Positions 55,035 through 64,000 of a DNA stretch of 64,000 bases are shown piece after piece. The number at the start of each line of letters is the position of its first letter. Position 1 is the stretch's first letter. This DNA comes from SMYC01 sp965197495 (GTDB lineage: Bacteria; Acidobacteriota; Vicinamibacteria; Marinacidobacterales; SMYC01), in contig OZ240210.1 of assembly GCA_965197495.1 (NCBI GenBank), forward strand, positions 5,642,001-5,706,000, written 5' to 3'. A program made the translations under genes and the position numbers. Below the pieces are notes generated by a model that saw only the letters and a list, made by a program, of their open reading frames with translations, did no database searches and was not told where the DNA came from.

Positions 55035-55600
55035 TTAGGTCACTTCGTGACCGCGAAGGTCGTCGACCCACTCCCTGATGTATAGCCAGCTTTGGAGGCT
55101 GTGGCGTCCAGGGTGTAAGTCCCTACGCCATCACGCTTGGAATTGACCTTGTAGATGAACTTAGCGACGCCGCTCTCGTCTGTCGTGCCTTCTCCCGCGA
55201 ATTTTTTCTCGTTCGCGGTGGTCAGATCCACATGAACCGCTGCTCCTTCAACCGGGTTGGTGCCGTCGGTCACCGTAACGGTGATGAGGACTTGCTCCCG
55301 ATTGACGTAGCTCCCGTTGTCCGTCTCAACGCTAATGCTAAGCGCTGCAGCTGGAGTCGGGCTCCCAACAGTGATGCTGATGGAGTCAGTTCCATTTTTG
55401 CCACCAGAGTCGGTTACCGATTCGGTGATCGTGTGATAGCCGTCGGTGAGTGTAGTCAAGAAGCTGCCCCCGGTGCCTATCTGCCCATCCATGCTGGAAG
55501 TCCAGATCAAACTAGCAGTCAGATCTCCGTCCTTGGTGTCGCTAGCCGACCCAGCGAAGCTGATCGTGGCCCCTGAGACAAATGTTGAGGCATTAGCCGG

Positions 55601-57536
55601 AACTTCCGCCGGCTAGACGCATGTAAACCCGTACGTTTAAAGCAGATGCGGCGGTTCGAAATGTTATGTGTAAGCATGTAATAGTGACAGAACAGTTTAT
55701 TTTACTGATTTAATCCTGTATAGTCGGCGCATGTACATCGCCAAGGTGCCGAACCGCAACTCGCCCCCAGCGATTCTCATCCGCGAAAGCTACCGCGAAG
55801 GCGGTGCGCCCAAAACGAGGACCGTCGCCAACATCTCGAAGTGGAAGCCCGCGCGAATTGAAGCTCTTCGCCAGTTGCTGAAGGGCAACGTGGATTTGGG
55901 TGAGGCTCAGCAGTTCGAGATCACCAGAAGCAAGCCTCACGGACATGTTGCGGCCGTGCTGGGAACGCTGCGCAAAGTTGGCCTCGAGCGAATCATCCAT
56001 AGCCGCCAGCGCCGAGAGCGTGACCTCGTCGTGGCGATGATTGTGGCGCGAATCGTAGAGCCGGGCTCCAAGTTGGCCACGGCCCGTGGTCTATCGAAAC
56101 AGACCTTGACTTCGTCATTGGGTGAGTGTGTTGGAGTTGAAGACACCAACGAGGATGAGTTGTATGATTCCCTGGATTGGCTTTTGAGCCGCCAAGCAGC
56201 CATAGAGAAGAAACTGGCGAAACGCCATCTGCAGCAGGGCAGCCTGGTTCTCTACAACTTGACGTCGACTTGGGTAGAAGGTCGGTCGTGCCCTCTGGCG
56301 AAGCTCGGTTACTCGAGAGACGGCAAGAAAAACAAGTTGCAGGTCGTGTTCGGCTTACTGTGTGAGCGTGATGGTCGGCCGGTCGGGGTAGAGGTGTTCG
56401 AAGGCAACACCGGAGATCCCGCAACACTGGGGAGCCAAATTCGCAAAGTCCGAGAACGTTTTGAGCTTGACAGTATCGTCTTCGTAGGTGACCGAGGGAT
56501 GATCACCGAAGCCCGGATTCGCGAGGAACTTCGACCGGAGGAAGGTCTCGAGTGGATCAGCTCACTTCGTGCCCCTCAGATTCAGCGACTTGCAAAAGAC
56601 GGAATGCTGCAGCCTTCTCTGTTCGATGAACTCGACCTAGCGGAGATCCACCATCCTAGCTTCCCTGGTGAGCGACTCATCGCCTGCCGCAACCCTCTTC
56701 TTGCTACCGAGCGGGCGCGGAAGCGAGAAGAGATGCTTGTGTCGACGGAGTCAAAGCTAGAAGTGATTAGCAAAGCGACGAAGCGAGACCAACGTCCTTT
56801 GCGAGGCAAAGATACCATCGGCATACGATTGGGTCGAGTGTTCGCTCGGAGCAAGATGGGCAAGCACTTTCGCTACACCATTACGGACGACGGCTTCGAC
56901 TTCGAGCGCGACAACGAAAACATCGAGCGTGAGGCGGCCCTCGACAGCATCTATATCATCCGAACAAGCCTCACCGAAGAGGCCATCTCCGCAGACGAAG
57001 CTGTCAGGACCTACAAAGGCTTGGCAGTCGTTAAACGCGCTTTTCGTTGCTGCAAAACCGTGGATTTGAAAGTACGGCCCATCTATCACTACAACGCTGA
57101 GCGAGTTCGAGCTCACATCTTTCTTTGCATGCTCGCCTACTACGTGGAATGGCACATGCGAAAAGCCCTCGTCCCGATCTTGTTTGACGACGACGACCCT
57201 GACGGTGCCCATGCCAAACGCTCATCCATCGTCAGCCCAGCAACGCCTTCAGACTCCGCCCAGGCAAAGGCTTCTACCAAGAAGACTCCCGACGGGTTGC
57301 CCGTCCACAGTTTCAGAACGCTTCTTTCTGATCTTGCTACGGTCACGGAAAATCAGGTCGAAAACGAAGCCCGCGGCCTGTCCTTCGTCAGCATCACTCG
57401 CCCCACACCCTTGCAGCACAAAGCATTCAACCTGCTCGAAATCAACCCCCGCACGATGTAAGCAGTACACACACCTCTCTTCAAAAACAAAGCCAATGAT
57501 GCCCACACTTACGCTTGTTCATCCGTGGAAGGTCCG
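55601..57536. mobile_element. IS1634-family insertion sequence
   Basis: 1936 bp between copies of ATTAGCCGG (55592-55600 and 57537-57545). Ends are imperfectly inverted (left ACTTCCGCCGGCTAGACGCA, right reverse complement CCTTCCACGGATGAACAAGC). One intact transposase gene. It sits in the Ig-like part of the subtilase gene. A nine-base duplication is longer than I expect for the family, so the last few bases could be coincidental. Confidence 0.85.
55731..57461 (+). CDS. IS1634-family transposase
   Basis: 576 residues. IVARIVEPGSKLATARGLS and LYDSLDWLLSRQAAIEKKL, then the first Asp-type region LVLYNLTSTWVEG, LGYSRDGKKNKLQVVFGLL, FVGDRGMITEARIREEL and the C-terminal YKGLAVVKRAFRCCKTVDLK with HIFLCMLAYYVEWHMRK. 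These are IS1634 hallmarks, a DDE group within the broad IS4 set. AT-rich DNA before the start likely carries its promoter. It appears intact. Confidence 0.93.
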   Translation: MYIAKVPNRNSPPAILIRESYREGGAPKTRTVANISKWKPARIEALRQLLKGNVDLGEAQQFEITRSKPHGHVAAVLGTLRKVGLERIIHSRQRRERDLVVAMIVARIVEPGSKLATARGLSKQTLTSSLGECVGVEDTNEDELYDSLDWLLSRQAAIEKKLAKRHLQQGSLVLYNLTSTWVEGRSCPLAKLGYSRDGKKNKLQVVFGLLCERDGRPVGVEVFEGNTGDPATLGSQIRKVRERFELDSIVFVGDRGMITEARIREELRPEEGLEWISSLRAPQIQRLAKDGMLQPSLFDELDLAEIHHPSFPGERLIACRNPLLATERARKREEMLVSTESKLEVISKATKRDQRPLRGKDTIGIRLGRVFARSKMGKHFRYTITDDGFDFERDNENIEREAALDSIYIIRTSLTEEAISADEAVRTYKGLAVVKRAFRCCKTVDLKVRPIYHYNAERVRAHIFLCMLAYYVEWHMRKALVPILFDDDDPDGAHAKRSSIVSPATPSDSAQAKASTKKTPDGLPVHSFRTLLSDLATVTENQVENEARGLSFVSITRPTPLQHKAFNLLEINPRTM

Positions 57537-57829
57537 ATTAGCCGGGCTGGTAATGGAAGCAGTGGGAGCATCATTGACCAGACCAGAAGCCGCTGTGGCC
57601 TCGTCGGCGTCCACCAGGCCGTACCCGTAATGCTTGTCTCGTCCCGCCTTACCAAGGTCGTCGGCGGTCTCTTGCAAGCGAAGTCTCACATCATCGTTAA
57701 TCTTGCCGTCTGCATTTGCGTCGCTGATTCCGGCTGCAATAACCAAAGCCGCGGTCCCGGCCACGTGAGGAGAGGCCATGGAAGTTCCATTAAATTCCAC
57801 GTAGCCGACCCATAACTTGGTGGAGTTAA

Positions 57830-59338
57830 CCCTAATCGCAAAAAAAAGAGAGCAAAGTAGCGCGAAAGTATTGACAAAGGAGCCTCTGGGTTTATGTTTG
57901 GAGCGTTGCTTCCAAACAAAACACCAAACGACCAGAGGCCCCTATAGTGCGCTTGAAACTATCTCGATTTCGCCGGAACTTCAACAAGGATCTTCCGATC
58001 GAGTTCACAGAGCAGAACCTGAGCTCGTTTGGTGGACTGGAACTGTTTTCACGATATTTGCGCCGCGTTGAGCTAAGCCGCCGGGTAGGAAAGGCGTGCA
58101 GAGGAAAAGGCATTCGGTCGGACTACGGGAGCGTCCGACTGGTTCTGGTGTTGGTTGGGATGCTGCTCGTGGGAGCTCGTCGTCTAGAGCACCTGCAGTA
58201 TGTCTGTGATGACCCGATGCTGCTTCGCTTCTGTGGGTTGAGAAGACTACTGAGCCGTCCGACGATCGTGAATTGGCTGAAGCAATTCACGGGAGAGCGG
58301 CTCAAGGGCCTATCGGAGTTGAACGGTGTATTGGTCCACGAGCAGGTCGAGCGATTGGGTCTGAACCGTCTGACGGTAGATATGGACGGCACCGTGGTTC
58401 AGGCAGGCAATCAGGTTGGATGGGCGTTTCGAGGATTCAATCCTCATCGCAAGAAGAATAAAAGTTACTACCCTTTGTTCGCTCACCTGGCTCAGACGGG
58501 CCAGATTCTCAAATCCAGAAATCGTCCTGGCAACGTTCACGACTCCAAGGGTGCCGATGCGTTTCTACGGGAACTGATAGGCGAGCTACGGGGCCAGTTC
58601 GGTCGGTCCCGAAAGCTGGAATTCCGCACGGACGCCGCGTTTTTCAACGAAAAGATTCTCAAGAGGCTAGAGCGCTCCCGAAGCGAGTTCGCGATCAAGG
58701 CTCCGTTCTGGCCGTGGCTCGGCCTAAAGGAGGTCGTCGCTGGGCGCAAGCGATGGCACCGCGTGAGTGACGAAATCGACGGCTTCTCCATCAAACACTT
58801 CATCGAGCCCTGGAATATCACCGTCCGGATCGCGATCTATCGGAAGCGAGTTCGACATCGAACGGCGAAGAACTTCCAGCTCGACCTGTTTTCTCCAGAC
58901 GACGGCTACTTCGAGTACTCAGCCGTCGCCACCAACAAATCGCTCACCGTCCAACGCCTTTGGTACTTCGCTGCTGGGCGAGGCGGCCAAGAGAAAACCT
59001 TCGCCGAATTGCGCAGCCAGTTCGCTCTCGACGTCGTGCCCACTAAAAGCTATGCCGCCAATAGCGCCTGGCAACAGTTGAACGTGCTCGCACACAACCT
59101 GTGTCGCAGCTTTCAGCTCGACACCATCGCTGAAACGAAAGGCATCTCTCGAAAGCGTACATGCACCCATCTGCTGCACACCATCCGCACCATCCGCTTC
59201 CGCATCATCAACAAAGCCGGCCGCCTCGTTCGCGTTAGTGGTCGAAACGCGCTCCGAATGGCCACAAACTCCTCCACTCAGACACTCTTTGAAAGAATCG
59301 AACTCGCGCTAGCGTCATGAATTATTGTTCGATTAGGG
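57830..59338. mobile_element. IS1380-family insertion sequence at a TTAA target
   Basis: 1509 bp, ends CCCTAATCG inverted, flanked by TTAA at 57826-57829 and 59339-59342. Precise removal restores the subtilase frame (GGT-ATT-AAC-TCC). One intact transposase gene. The MITE next to ilvC shares its ends and target. Confidence 0.92.
57947..59320 (+). CDS. IS1380-family transposase
   Basis: 457 residues. The first catalytic Asp region is LTVDMDGTVVQAGNQVGWAF, followed by GFNPHRKKNKSYYPLFAHLA and KSRNRPGNVHDSKGADAFL; the second Asp is in LEFRTDAAFFNEKIL; the C-terminal YFAAGRGGQEKTFAELRSQF contains the Glu. These are DDE_Tnp_1-type IS1380 signatures. It appears intact and is the likely enzyme for the MITE at 25494-25690. 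Confidence 0.93.
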   Translation: MRLKLSRFRRNFNKDLPIEFTEQNLSSFGGLELFSRYLRRVELSRRVGKACRGKGIRSDYGSVRLVLVLVGMLLVGARRLEHLQYVCDDPMLLRFCGLRRLLSRPTIVNWLKQFTGERLKGLSELNGVLVHEQVERLGLNRLTVDMDGTVVQAGNQVGWAFRGFNPHRKKNKSYYPLFAHLAQTGQILKSRNRPGNVHDSKGADAFLRELIGELRGQFGRSRKLEFRTDAAFFNEKILKRLERSRSEFAIKAPFWPWLGLKEVVAGRKRWHRVSDEIDGFSIKHFIEPWNITVRIAIYRKRVRHRTAKNFQLDLFSPDDGYFEYSAVATNKSLTVQRLWYFAAGRGGQEKTFAELRSQFALDVVPTKSYAANSAWQQLNVLAHNLCRSFQLDTIAETKGISRKRTCTHLLHTIRTIRFRIINKAGRLVRVSGRNALRMATNSSTQTLFERIELALAS

Positions 59339-59783
59339 TTAATACCCACGCCTGGTGCCGCCAACTCCACCGTATCGCCGGTGCTCGAGAACGAGGCACG
59401 CTGATCGCTGGAGTCCGTCGCCGCCACAGTCACAACCGAGTCGTACCGGGCGGGCCAACCCACATTATTCCCCTTGCCTTTGGGTTGCCGGAGTTGCCTG
59501 CTGCGGCCACGTGAAGGACTCCAGCCGCGGCGGAGTTATCGAAAGCGGCTTCTACCGTCCCGCCCGGGTTCAAGCTGCTGCCATAGCTGTATTTGATCCT
59601 ACCACCGGCGGCTCGGACAAGCGCCTCTTCAGCCGGGCCCGGCTGACGAGCAAAGCCGATCAAGACTTTGACCCCTTCGGGCTGCTGGCCCATGGCTGGC
59701 GTGGCGGCCGCCACTAGCAGCAATCCCGTAAACGCCCATACCCTAGCGAAGACGCCGGCTCTTGAGCTGCTCGGCCAATGCAT

Positions 59784-60014
59784 AGCTCGCTCCTTTGGAA
59801 ACCTCTGGAGGGTTCAATCGCACATTCTATCCGTCGGGTTTAAATTTAAACGATGTCAAACCAGCCCTCCCACTTCTGTTGGCGTGATTCGGTGGGTGAG
59901 GGTCATAGCTGCCGGGTGGTTGTGACAGGTGCGTGCCGACCTTTTATAAAGGAGGCGTTCCAGTTGCCTCTTGGCCGTCTAACACAAAGGGTGGCACCCC
60001 GCTCGGCCCCGTTA
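59784..60014. other. Leader region of the subtilase gene
   Basis: About 230 bp upstream of the subtilase start, containing an AT-rich palindrome GTTTAAATTTAAAC. No gene is visible. A structured leader is possible but no known riboswitch pattern was recognised. Confidence 0.35.
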
Positions 60015-60045
60015 GGGCTGCACCCGGTTGGGACCGGGGCAGCCC
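60015..60045 (-). terminator. Stable hairpin after the FG-GAP gene
   Basis: Outer stem GGGCTGC/GCAGCCC (7 bp) and inner stem CCCGGT/ACCGGG (6 bp) with a one-base bulge and four-base loop. It lies 16 bases past the stop of the minus-strand FG-GAP gene. No T-tract follows, so it is a terminator or a transcript-stabilising structure. Confidence 0.55.
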
Positions 60046-60060
60046 AACATGGGCGACTCC

Positions 60061-61914
60061 TCAGGGCGAGGGCGGCGGGTCGTACCTGTAGATGTAAACC
60101 CGGCCCGAGAACGCCAACTCCACGCCGTCAACAACTTCGTTCCGTCCCGGCTCACCGATCAGCACGAAAGAGTGTCTAGTACTCACCGACGTCCCTTCGT
60201 CGGTGACAGTGGTGACAGTGGCGGATATCGCCGTCGCGGACCATCCGAAACCGTTCCAGTCAGGGTCGAACTCCTCTGGGAGAAAGGTCCTGCTCGGCGG
60301 AACAGGCGAAGGAAGGAATTCTGAAAGCGCGGGGTTCAGGTAGAGATACACCAGGCCCATGCTGCTATTGGCGGTGCCACAGGCCGCGTTCGGCACACCG
60401 ATGAGATAGTCGGAAGAGCCCGGAGACATATTGTCGATGTCGCTGATGTGGATACCGGTCGTGGCCCAGCCTCCGGCTTCCGCGCCGGGAACGAGAGTGA
60501 AGTTCGGACTCGCTGGAAACGCTCCGATGGGTGACAAGAAGTGCTCGGCGCGTGTCTGGTTGTTCTGCCACTGGGTGGACACGACGACGTCGTTCGACAC
60601 ACCAACAAGCGCCTCCACCGTCGCCAGCTGAAATCCGAGCATGTCGTTTGCGTTCGTACCCTTCCTCAGAGTGATGGGGTTCGTGTCGTCGAATGGGAGG
60701 CCCATTGGAGGAAAGTTTCCTGTTCCACGAAAGACGAAAACCTCTCCCGCATTCTGCATTTTCCCTATTTTGACGTCCGGGGCGCCCACGATCAGAGCCT
60801 GGTACAAGTCCCCATCCACGACGTTTCCGAACTCGAGGCTCGCGCCAAAACTGTCGCCGTTGCTCAAGCCGAGCTCGGAAGCGTCAATGGTCTGGAGAAG
60901 GTTCAGGTCATCGTCGAACACGAATACCTTTGCAGATAGTGTTTTTTTGCCGGGGCCGCCGCTAAACGAGCTCACCGCGAACTCATCCTGCGAGTCGCCG
61001 TCGATGTCGCCCGCGGCGATGTCCCTGCCGAGGAAGTCCGCTAAGTCCGCTGGCGCCTCCACAAGCTTGCCGGGCCCGTATTTGAGCGTCTCATCCCCAG
61101 GATCGTAGCTTCCTAGGAACACCTCGACCGACGAGAGTTTAGAGCTGGCGCTGATGAAATCCGGCACGTCGTTTCCGTCGAGGTTCGCGAGGACGAGGGT
61201 CGAGGATCTGACGAGGGTTTCTAACGTGACGTTCTCTTTCTTCCCGTCCACTAACCGAACTAATCGAGAGACGATGCCAGAAGACTCCAACAGGTACAAG
61301 TTGACGCGCCCGGGTCCTCCGGTCTCTGCGCCCGCCCTCTCGGTGATGGCAAGCAGGATCGGTTCGACCTTATCATTGACCGTCAAGTCCATCAGCTGAC
61401 GCCCTCGAACCATATTTCCGAACCTGCTGTCTTCACGCAGGGTTTCCAGCGTCAATGTCCTGACGAGCGTAAAGTCCGTGGGCGTGGCGCCAGTGAGGTC
61501 ACACTGCCCCTCGGTACCGCCACCCTTCTTCGTCACCTTGAAGCGCTCGATGCCCTTACCACTGCGCCCGTTGGAGAATATTTCAATATCGAACTTTTTC
61601 TCAGTCTGTGCGTCACTCGCGACATCAATGTTGGCGATGATCCGAGTCGAGCCCCGGACCTTGGTCGAGTTAACTTTGATCCCGCCTGGATCGTTGGCGG
61701 TGGTGACAAGAAACTTTGCCTTGTCGCCCTTCTTGAACCCACTGCCTCGGATCACCACGTCGAGATTGACGGTGCCTTGTTCCGCCGAAGGCGGGTCGGC
61801 GGAGTCGACCGTGATATCCTGCGCCTGGGCCCCTCCCGGTCCCGTCCAAGTCAGGAACAAGAACAAGACACTCGAGATGATAGAAAAACTTCCTGTCCTG
61901 CGCTGACCTTTCAT
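60061..61914 (-). CDS. Secreted FG-GAP-like beta-propeller protein
   Basis: 617 residues from ATG 61914 with GAGAGG. A signal peptide ends near AQAQ. Residues 30-135 form an IPT-like beta-sandwich (VDSADPPSAEQGTVNLDVVI, GSGFKKGDKAKFLV). The rest is a propeller with FG-GAP/integrin-like blades and calcium-type loops: GRDIAAGDIDGDSQDEFAVS, DSFGASLEFGNVVDGDLYQA and ANDMLGFQLATVEALVG. No enzyme motif. It is likely an extracellular binding or structural protein. It is on the same strand as the downstream subtilase, with a hairpin between them. The gene is intact. Confidence 0.8.
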   Translation of the reverse strand: MKGQRRTGSFSIISSVLFLFLTWTGPGGAQAQDITVDSADPPSAEQGTVNLDVVIRGSGFKKGDKAKFLVTTANDPGGIKVNSTKVRGSTRIIANIDVASDAQTEKKFDIEIFSNGRSGKGIERFKVTKKGGGTEGQCDLTGATPTDFTLVRTLTLETLREDSRFGNMVRGRQLMDLTVNDKVEPILLAITERAGAETGGPGRVNLYLLESSGIVSRLVRLVDGKKENVTLETLVRSSTLVLANLDGNDVPDFISASSKLSSVEVFLGSYDPGDETLKYGPGKLVEAPADLADFLGRDIAAGDIDGDSQDEFAVSSFSGGPGKKTLSAKVFVFDDDLNLLQTIDASELGLSNGDSFGASLEFGNVVDGDLYQALIVGAPDVKIGKMQNAGEVFVFRGTGNFPPMGLPFDDTNPITLRKGTNANDMLGFQLATVEALVGVSNDVVVSTQWQNNQTRAEHFLSPIGAFPASPNFTLVPGAEAGGWATTGIHISDIDNMSPGSSDYLIGVPNAACGTANSSMGLVYLYLNPALSEFLPSPVPPSRTFLPEEFDPDWNGFGWSATAISATVTTVTDEGTSVSTRHSFVLIGEPGRNEVVDGVELAFSGRVYIYRYDPPPSP

Positions 61915-62035
61915 CGTTTCACCTCTCTTCACTTCCTTTGACCCGGACTGAGGGACTCCCTGGTCCAGGGTTTCTGCTTTACATACACGGACGCGGCCTT
62001 TCGTTTTTTCCGCAAAAAAAAATCGCTCGTTACCC

Positions 62036-62587
62036 TTAGCGCCCCACTAAAACGAAGGCAGCCCAGTGGTAAGGGTGGCTATAGGGGCCACTGGCTCGCA
62101 CCGCGGCGCGCTGGGCCTCAGTCAGTGCCTCGGCCTTGTCACCGTGGCCTAAGTGGCGATAGAAGCGGCGCATGAGACTGAGCGTGGACCAGTCGTCCAC
62201 TTCCCACAAACTGGCCAGCAACGAGGTACTTCCGGCAAAGAGGAAAGCCCGGGTGAGCCCCACAATCGTCTCCCGCAGGTACCTCCGTGAAGTAGCCGCT
62301 CCCGAGCGCCGTCTCGCAGGCGCTCAAGGTGACCAGATTTGCTTTCAGTCGAAGGCCTAGAATCTCGTGGACGGCCAGCCGTCCGTCCTCGTGCTCATCG
62401 GGCTCCAGCTCCATTCCCGATAAGAGCGGATTCAGCTTGTTGAAGTACCCGTGGGTGGCGAGATGCAGAATCTCGTACTGGCCCGCAAGGCGCTTGAAGG
62501 AGCTCTCGGTGGCGCCGCTGCCCACCAACGCCAGTCCCCTCCCTGCGAAAATCTCCGCGATGCTCCGTGCTTCTTCCTGTGCGTATT
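62036..62587 (-). pseudogene. CHAT-domain (caspase-like) C-terminal fragment with frameshift
   Basis: Starts near 62587 with KYAQEEARSIAEIFAGRGLA; the catalytic His is in YEILHLATHGYFNKLNPLLS and the Cys in NLVTLSACETALGSGYFTEV. Near 62270 an indel moves the reading to VGLTRAFLFAGSTSLLASLW and VDDWSTLSLMRRFYRHLGHG to the stop. CHAT proteins usually carry an N-terminal TPR array of several hundred residues, which is missing. The 5' end meets a 5'-truncated permease gene on the other strand. Confidence 0.8.
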
Positions 62588-63823
62588 TCAGCCGGGATCT
62601 TTACGAGTCTCGGGTTTCAGGTCGCCGATATCCCGTCGGGATTTCCGATTCTGATGCTGTGGGTGCTCGGCGGTGTCGCGGCTCTCTGCGGAGCGCTTAC
62701 CTATGGGGAGCTCGGCACGGCACTTCCGCGTTCGGGCGGCGAGTATCATTTGCTGTCACGGATCATGCACCCCGTGCTCGGCTTTCTGTCGGGCTGGGTC
62801 TCCGCGACTGTGGGCTTTGCCGCGCCTACCGCGCTCGCGGCCATCGCGTTCTCCACTTACCTCGCGACCGCGTTCCCCGCGGTTCCCGTCGCGCACACGG
62901 CGGCGGCTCTCGTCCTGTTCTTCACAGTTCTGCATTGCAGCAGCGTGTGGTGGGGAACGCGTTTCACGAACGTTCTGACGATCCTCAAGGTGCTGCTCCT
63001 GCTCGTCTTGATTGGCTCCGCCTATCACGTGCGCGTTCCTCAAGACGTGACCCCGTTTCCGGTTCCGGGCGATTGGGATCTCATAATGACACCGGCTTTC
63101 GCAGTCTCGCTCGTCTACGTCGCCTTCGCTTACACCGGGTGGAATGCGGCTATCTACATCGTCGGTGAGATGGAGTCGCCACCGCGGGACCTGACTCGGG
63201 CTCTTGTTCTGGGCACGGCTACCGTGTTCGTTCTGTACACCTTTGTGAACTACGCGTTCATGTACACGGTGCCGTTTCCGGAGCTCGCCGGTCAGATCGA
63301 GGTCGGCTATCTCTCGGCGTCGAAGATCTTCGGCGAAGTGGGCGCGAATCTCATGGCGGTGACGATTGCGCTCATTCTTACGTCGACCGTCAGCGTGATG
63401 ATCTATGTCGGGCCGCGGATCGTGCAGGTAATGGGGGAGGACGTACCGCTTTTGCGCTTGCTTTCATACAAGAGCGCGGGCGGCATCCCGACCTACGCGG
63501 TGCTGGCGCAGTCCGCACTCACGCTCGGCTTCATCTACACGGCGACGTTCCAGCAGGTGTTTCTCTACGCGGGTTTCACTCTCAATTTGATCACGGCGCT
63601 GACCGTTGCGGGTATCTTCGTCTTGAGGCACCGCGAGCCGGAACTCGAACGGCCTTATCGTACTTGGGGTTATCCGTGGCCGCCGATCATCTTCCTCGTG
63701 CTCAGTGCGTGGAGCTTGAGCTTCATGCTCGTCACCCAACCGGCTGAATCGCTCGCGGGCCTAGCGACGCTGATGCTCGGGTTGGTGATTTACGCGGCCG
63801 AATATCTCACTCGTCGCGCTTAG
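62588..63823 (+). pseudogene. APC-family amino-acid permease missing its N-terminus
   Basis: About 411 residues starting within the first membrane helix (SAGIFTSLGFQVADIPSGFP) and continuing with about 11 segments: YGELGTALPRSGGEYHLLSR, AYTGWNAAIYIVGEMESPPR and ELERPYRTWGYPWPPIIF. The missing 25-30 residues hold the first half of helix 1, which forms the substrate site in this fold (the GSMIGAGIF motif; only AGIF remains). Unlikely to be functional. The rest is undamaged. Confidence 0.8.
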
Positions 63824-63882
63824 CAATTCCGGCGCCCTAGTGGTACAACCATCAGCGACCCGCTCGTCGTGGCGCGACAGAG

Positions 63883-63954
63883 CCGGGAAAGCTCTTCGAC
63901 GGTAGCATCGTCGCCACCATCGTCGGCGGTAAGGTTCTTTACGAAGCGGAGTGA
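63883..63954 (+). pseudogene. C-terminal tail of an amidohydrolase
   Basis: PGKLFDGSIVATIVGGKVLY then EAE and stop, the typical end of an amidohydrolase (V.tiVgGkvvye). Only about 24 codons remain. It ends four bases before the next ATG. Confidence 0.5.
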
Positions 63955-63958
63955 AACT

Positions 63959-64000
63959 ATGTCGAAAACGAAACTTCTAATGGTCGTTCTGGCAACGGCC
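63959..64000 (+). CDS. Start of a secreted protein, runs off the window
   Basis: GGAG, seven bases, ATG 63959, then MSKTKLLMVVLATA, the beginning of a signal peptide. Nothing more can be said from 14 codons. Confidence 0.5.
   Translation, partial: MSKTKLLMVVLATA

Larger units (their letters stand above)
55040..59783 (-). pseudogene. Subtilase (S8) gene interrupted by two IS elements
   Basis: AAGGAG precedes ATG 59783. Order: signal peptide ending MGQ, part of an inhibitor-I9-like propeptide (KVLIGFARQPGPAEEALVRA), then a direct jump to GSSLNPGGTVEAAFDNSAAA and VLHVAAAGNSGNP. The Asp and His segments of the triad (about 100-120 residues) are gone in frame. A one-base deletion follows near 59460. 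Removing the IS1380-type element restores PGVGINSTKLWVGYVEFN and the Ser motif NGTSMASPHVAG; removing the IS1634-type element restores SITSPANASTFVSGATI. The rest is Ig-like repeats ending TFAVTK. It is non-functional. Confidence 0.85.

Noticed and set aside
59784..60014. Cyclic-di-GMP riboswitch in the subtilase leader
   Set aside because: A CACGCA-like start is present, but the conserved GGGACGCAAAGCCTCCGG core is absent.
1..64000. TGA reassigned to tryptophan throughout the genome
   Set aside because: Several intact genes end at TGA with normal C-termini (for example gamma-glutamyltransferase and the FG-GAP gene), and tryptophan is written TGG in all intact genes.
1..64000. tRNA or rRNA genes
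   Set aside because: No cloverleaf with TTCRANY or conserved rRNA stretches noticed on either strand when reading; a dedicated scan was not possible.

Overview
The window looks like a chromosomal stretch of a high-GC bacterium, most likely an acidobacterium. The best lineage clue is the secreted protein at 35849-37684, which has the N-terminal pattern of the VWFA-related family described from Acidobacteria. Lamin-tail/PEP-CTERM, C25-peptidase, FG-GAP, CHAT and DUF5916-type pieces fit the same kind of genome. No rRNA, tRNA or CRISPR was found. Genus cannot be assigned from the sequence.

The main theme is genome erosion by insertion sequences (IS), internal deletions, single-base indels and nonsense changes, with healthy operons in between. 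Intact-looking blocks are: gamma-glutamyltransferase plus a GGCT-like protein (758-3026); amidohydrolase, DUF2513 and OB-fold genes (13046-10629); a gluconate-dehydrogenase-like pair (16081-18377); a cyclic-nucleotide-binding protein with an NTT/MFS-HEAT transporter (21960-18681); ilvBNC (22152-25497); a nucleoside hydrolase; a VWFA-like protein with a lamin-tail/PEP-CTERM protein (37684-35159); a serine hydrolase (43731-42286); and a tripartite tricarboxylate transporter operon with MmgE/PrpD and SDR genes (44092-49230).

Three intact IS elements of different families were located with target duplications. An IS256-type element (8757-10216) splits a very large DUF11/SdrD/C25-peptidase gene. 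An IS1634-type (55601-57536) and an IS1380-type element (57830-59338) both sit in one subtilase gene. A 189-bp MITE with the same ends and TTAA target as the IS1380-type element lies exactly at the ilvC stop codon. A degraded IS200/IS605-like element (135-695) and a degraded integrase-core IS (40292-41728) are also present; the latter is itself interrupted by a 427-bp element made of nested TTATGTGAA palindromes.

The stretch 31307-34900 reads as the ruin of a chromosomal integron: an IntI-like C-terminus, small cassette-like genes (hypothetical, SnoaL, RidA fragment, MOSC protein, methyltransferase fragment), two attC-like sites, a tyrosine-recombinase N-terminus, and a DUF4160/HTH two-gene module whose ribosome-binding site lies inside a palindrome. 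Many remaining genes are fragments. At several points a minus-strand gene and a plus-strand gene meet with both 5' ends missing, and two enzymes (amidase, subtilase) have lost catalytic cores by in-frame deletion. Some single-base indels could be sequencing errors; the IS insertions and large deletions cannot be explained that way.
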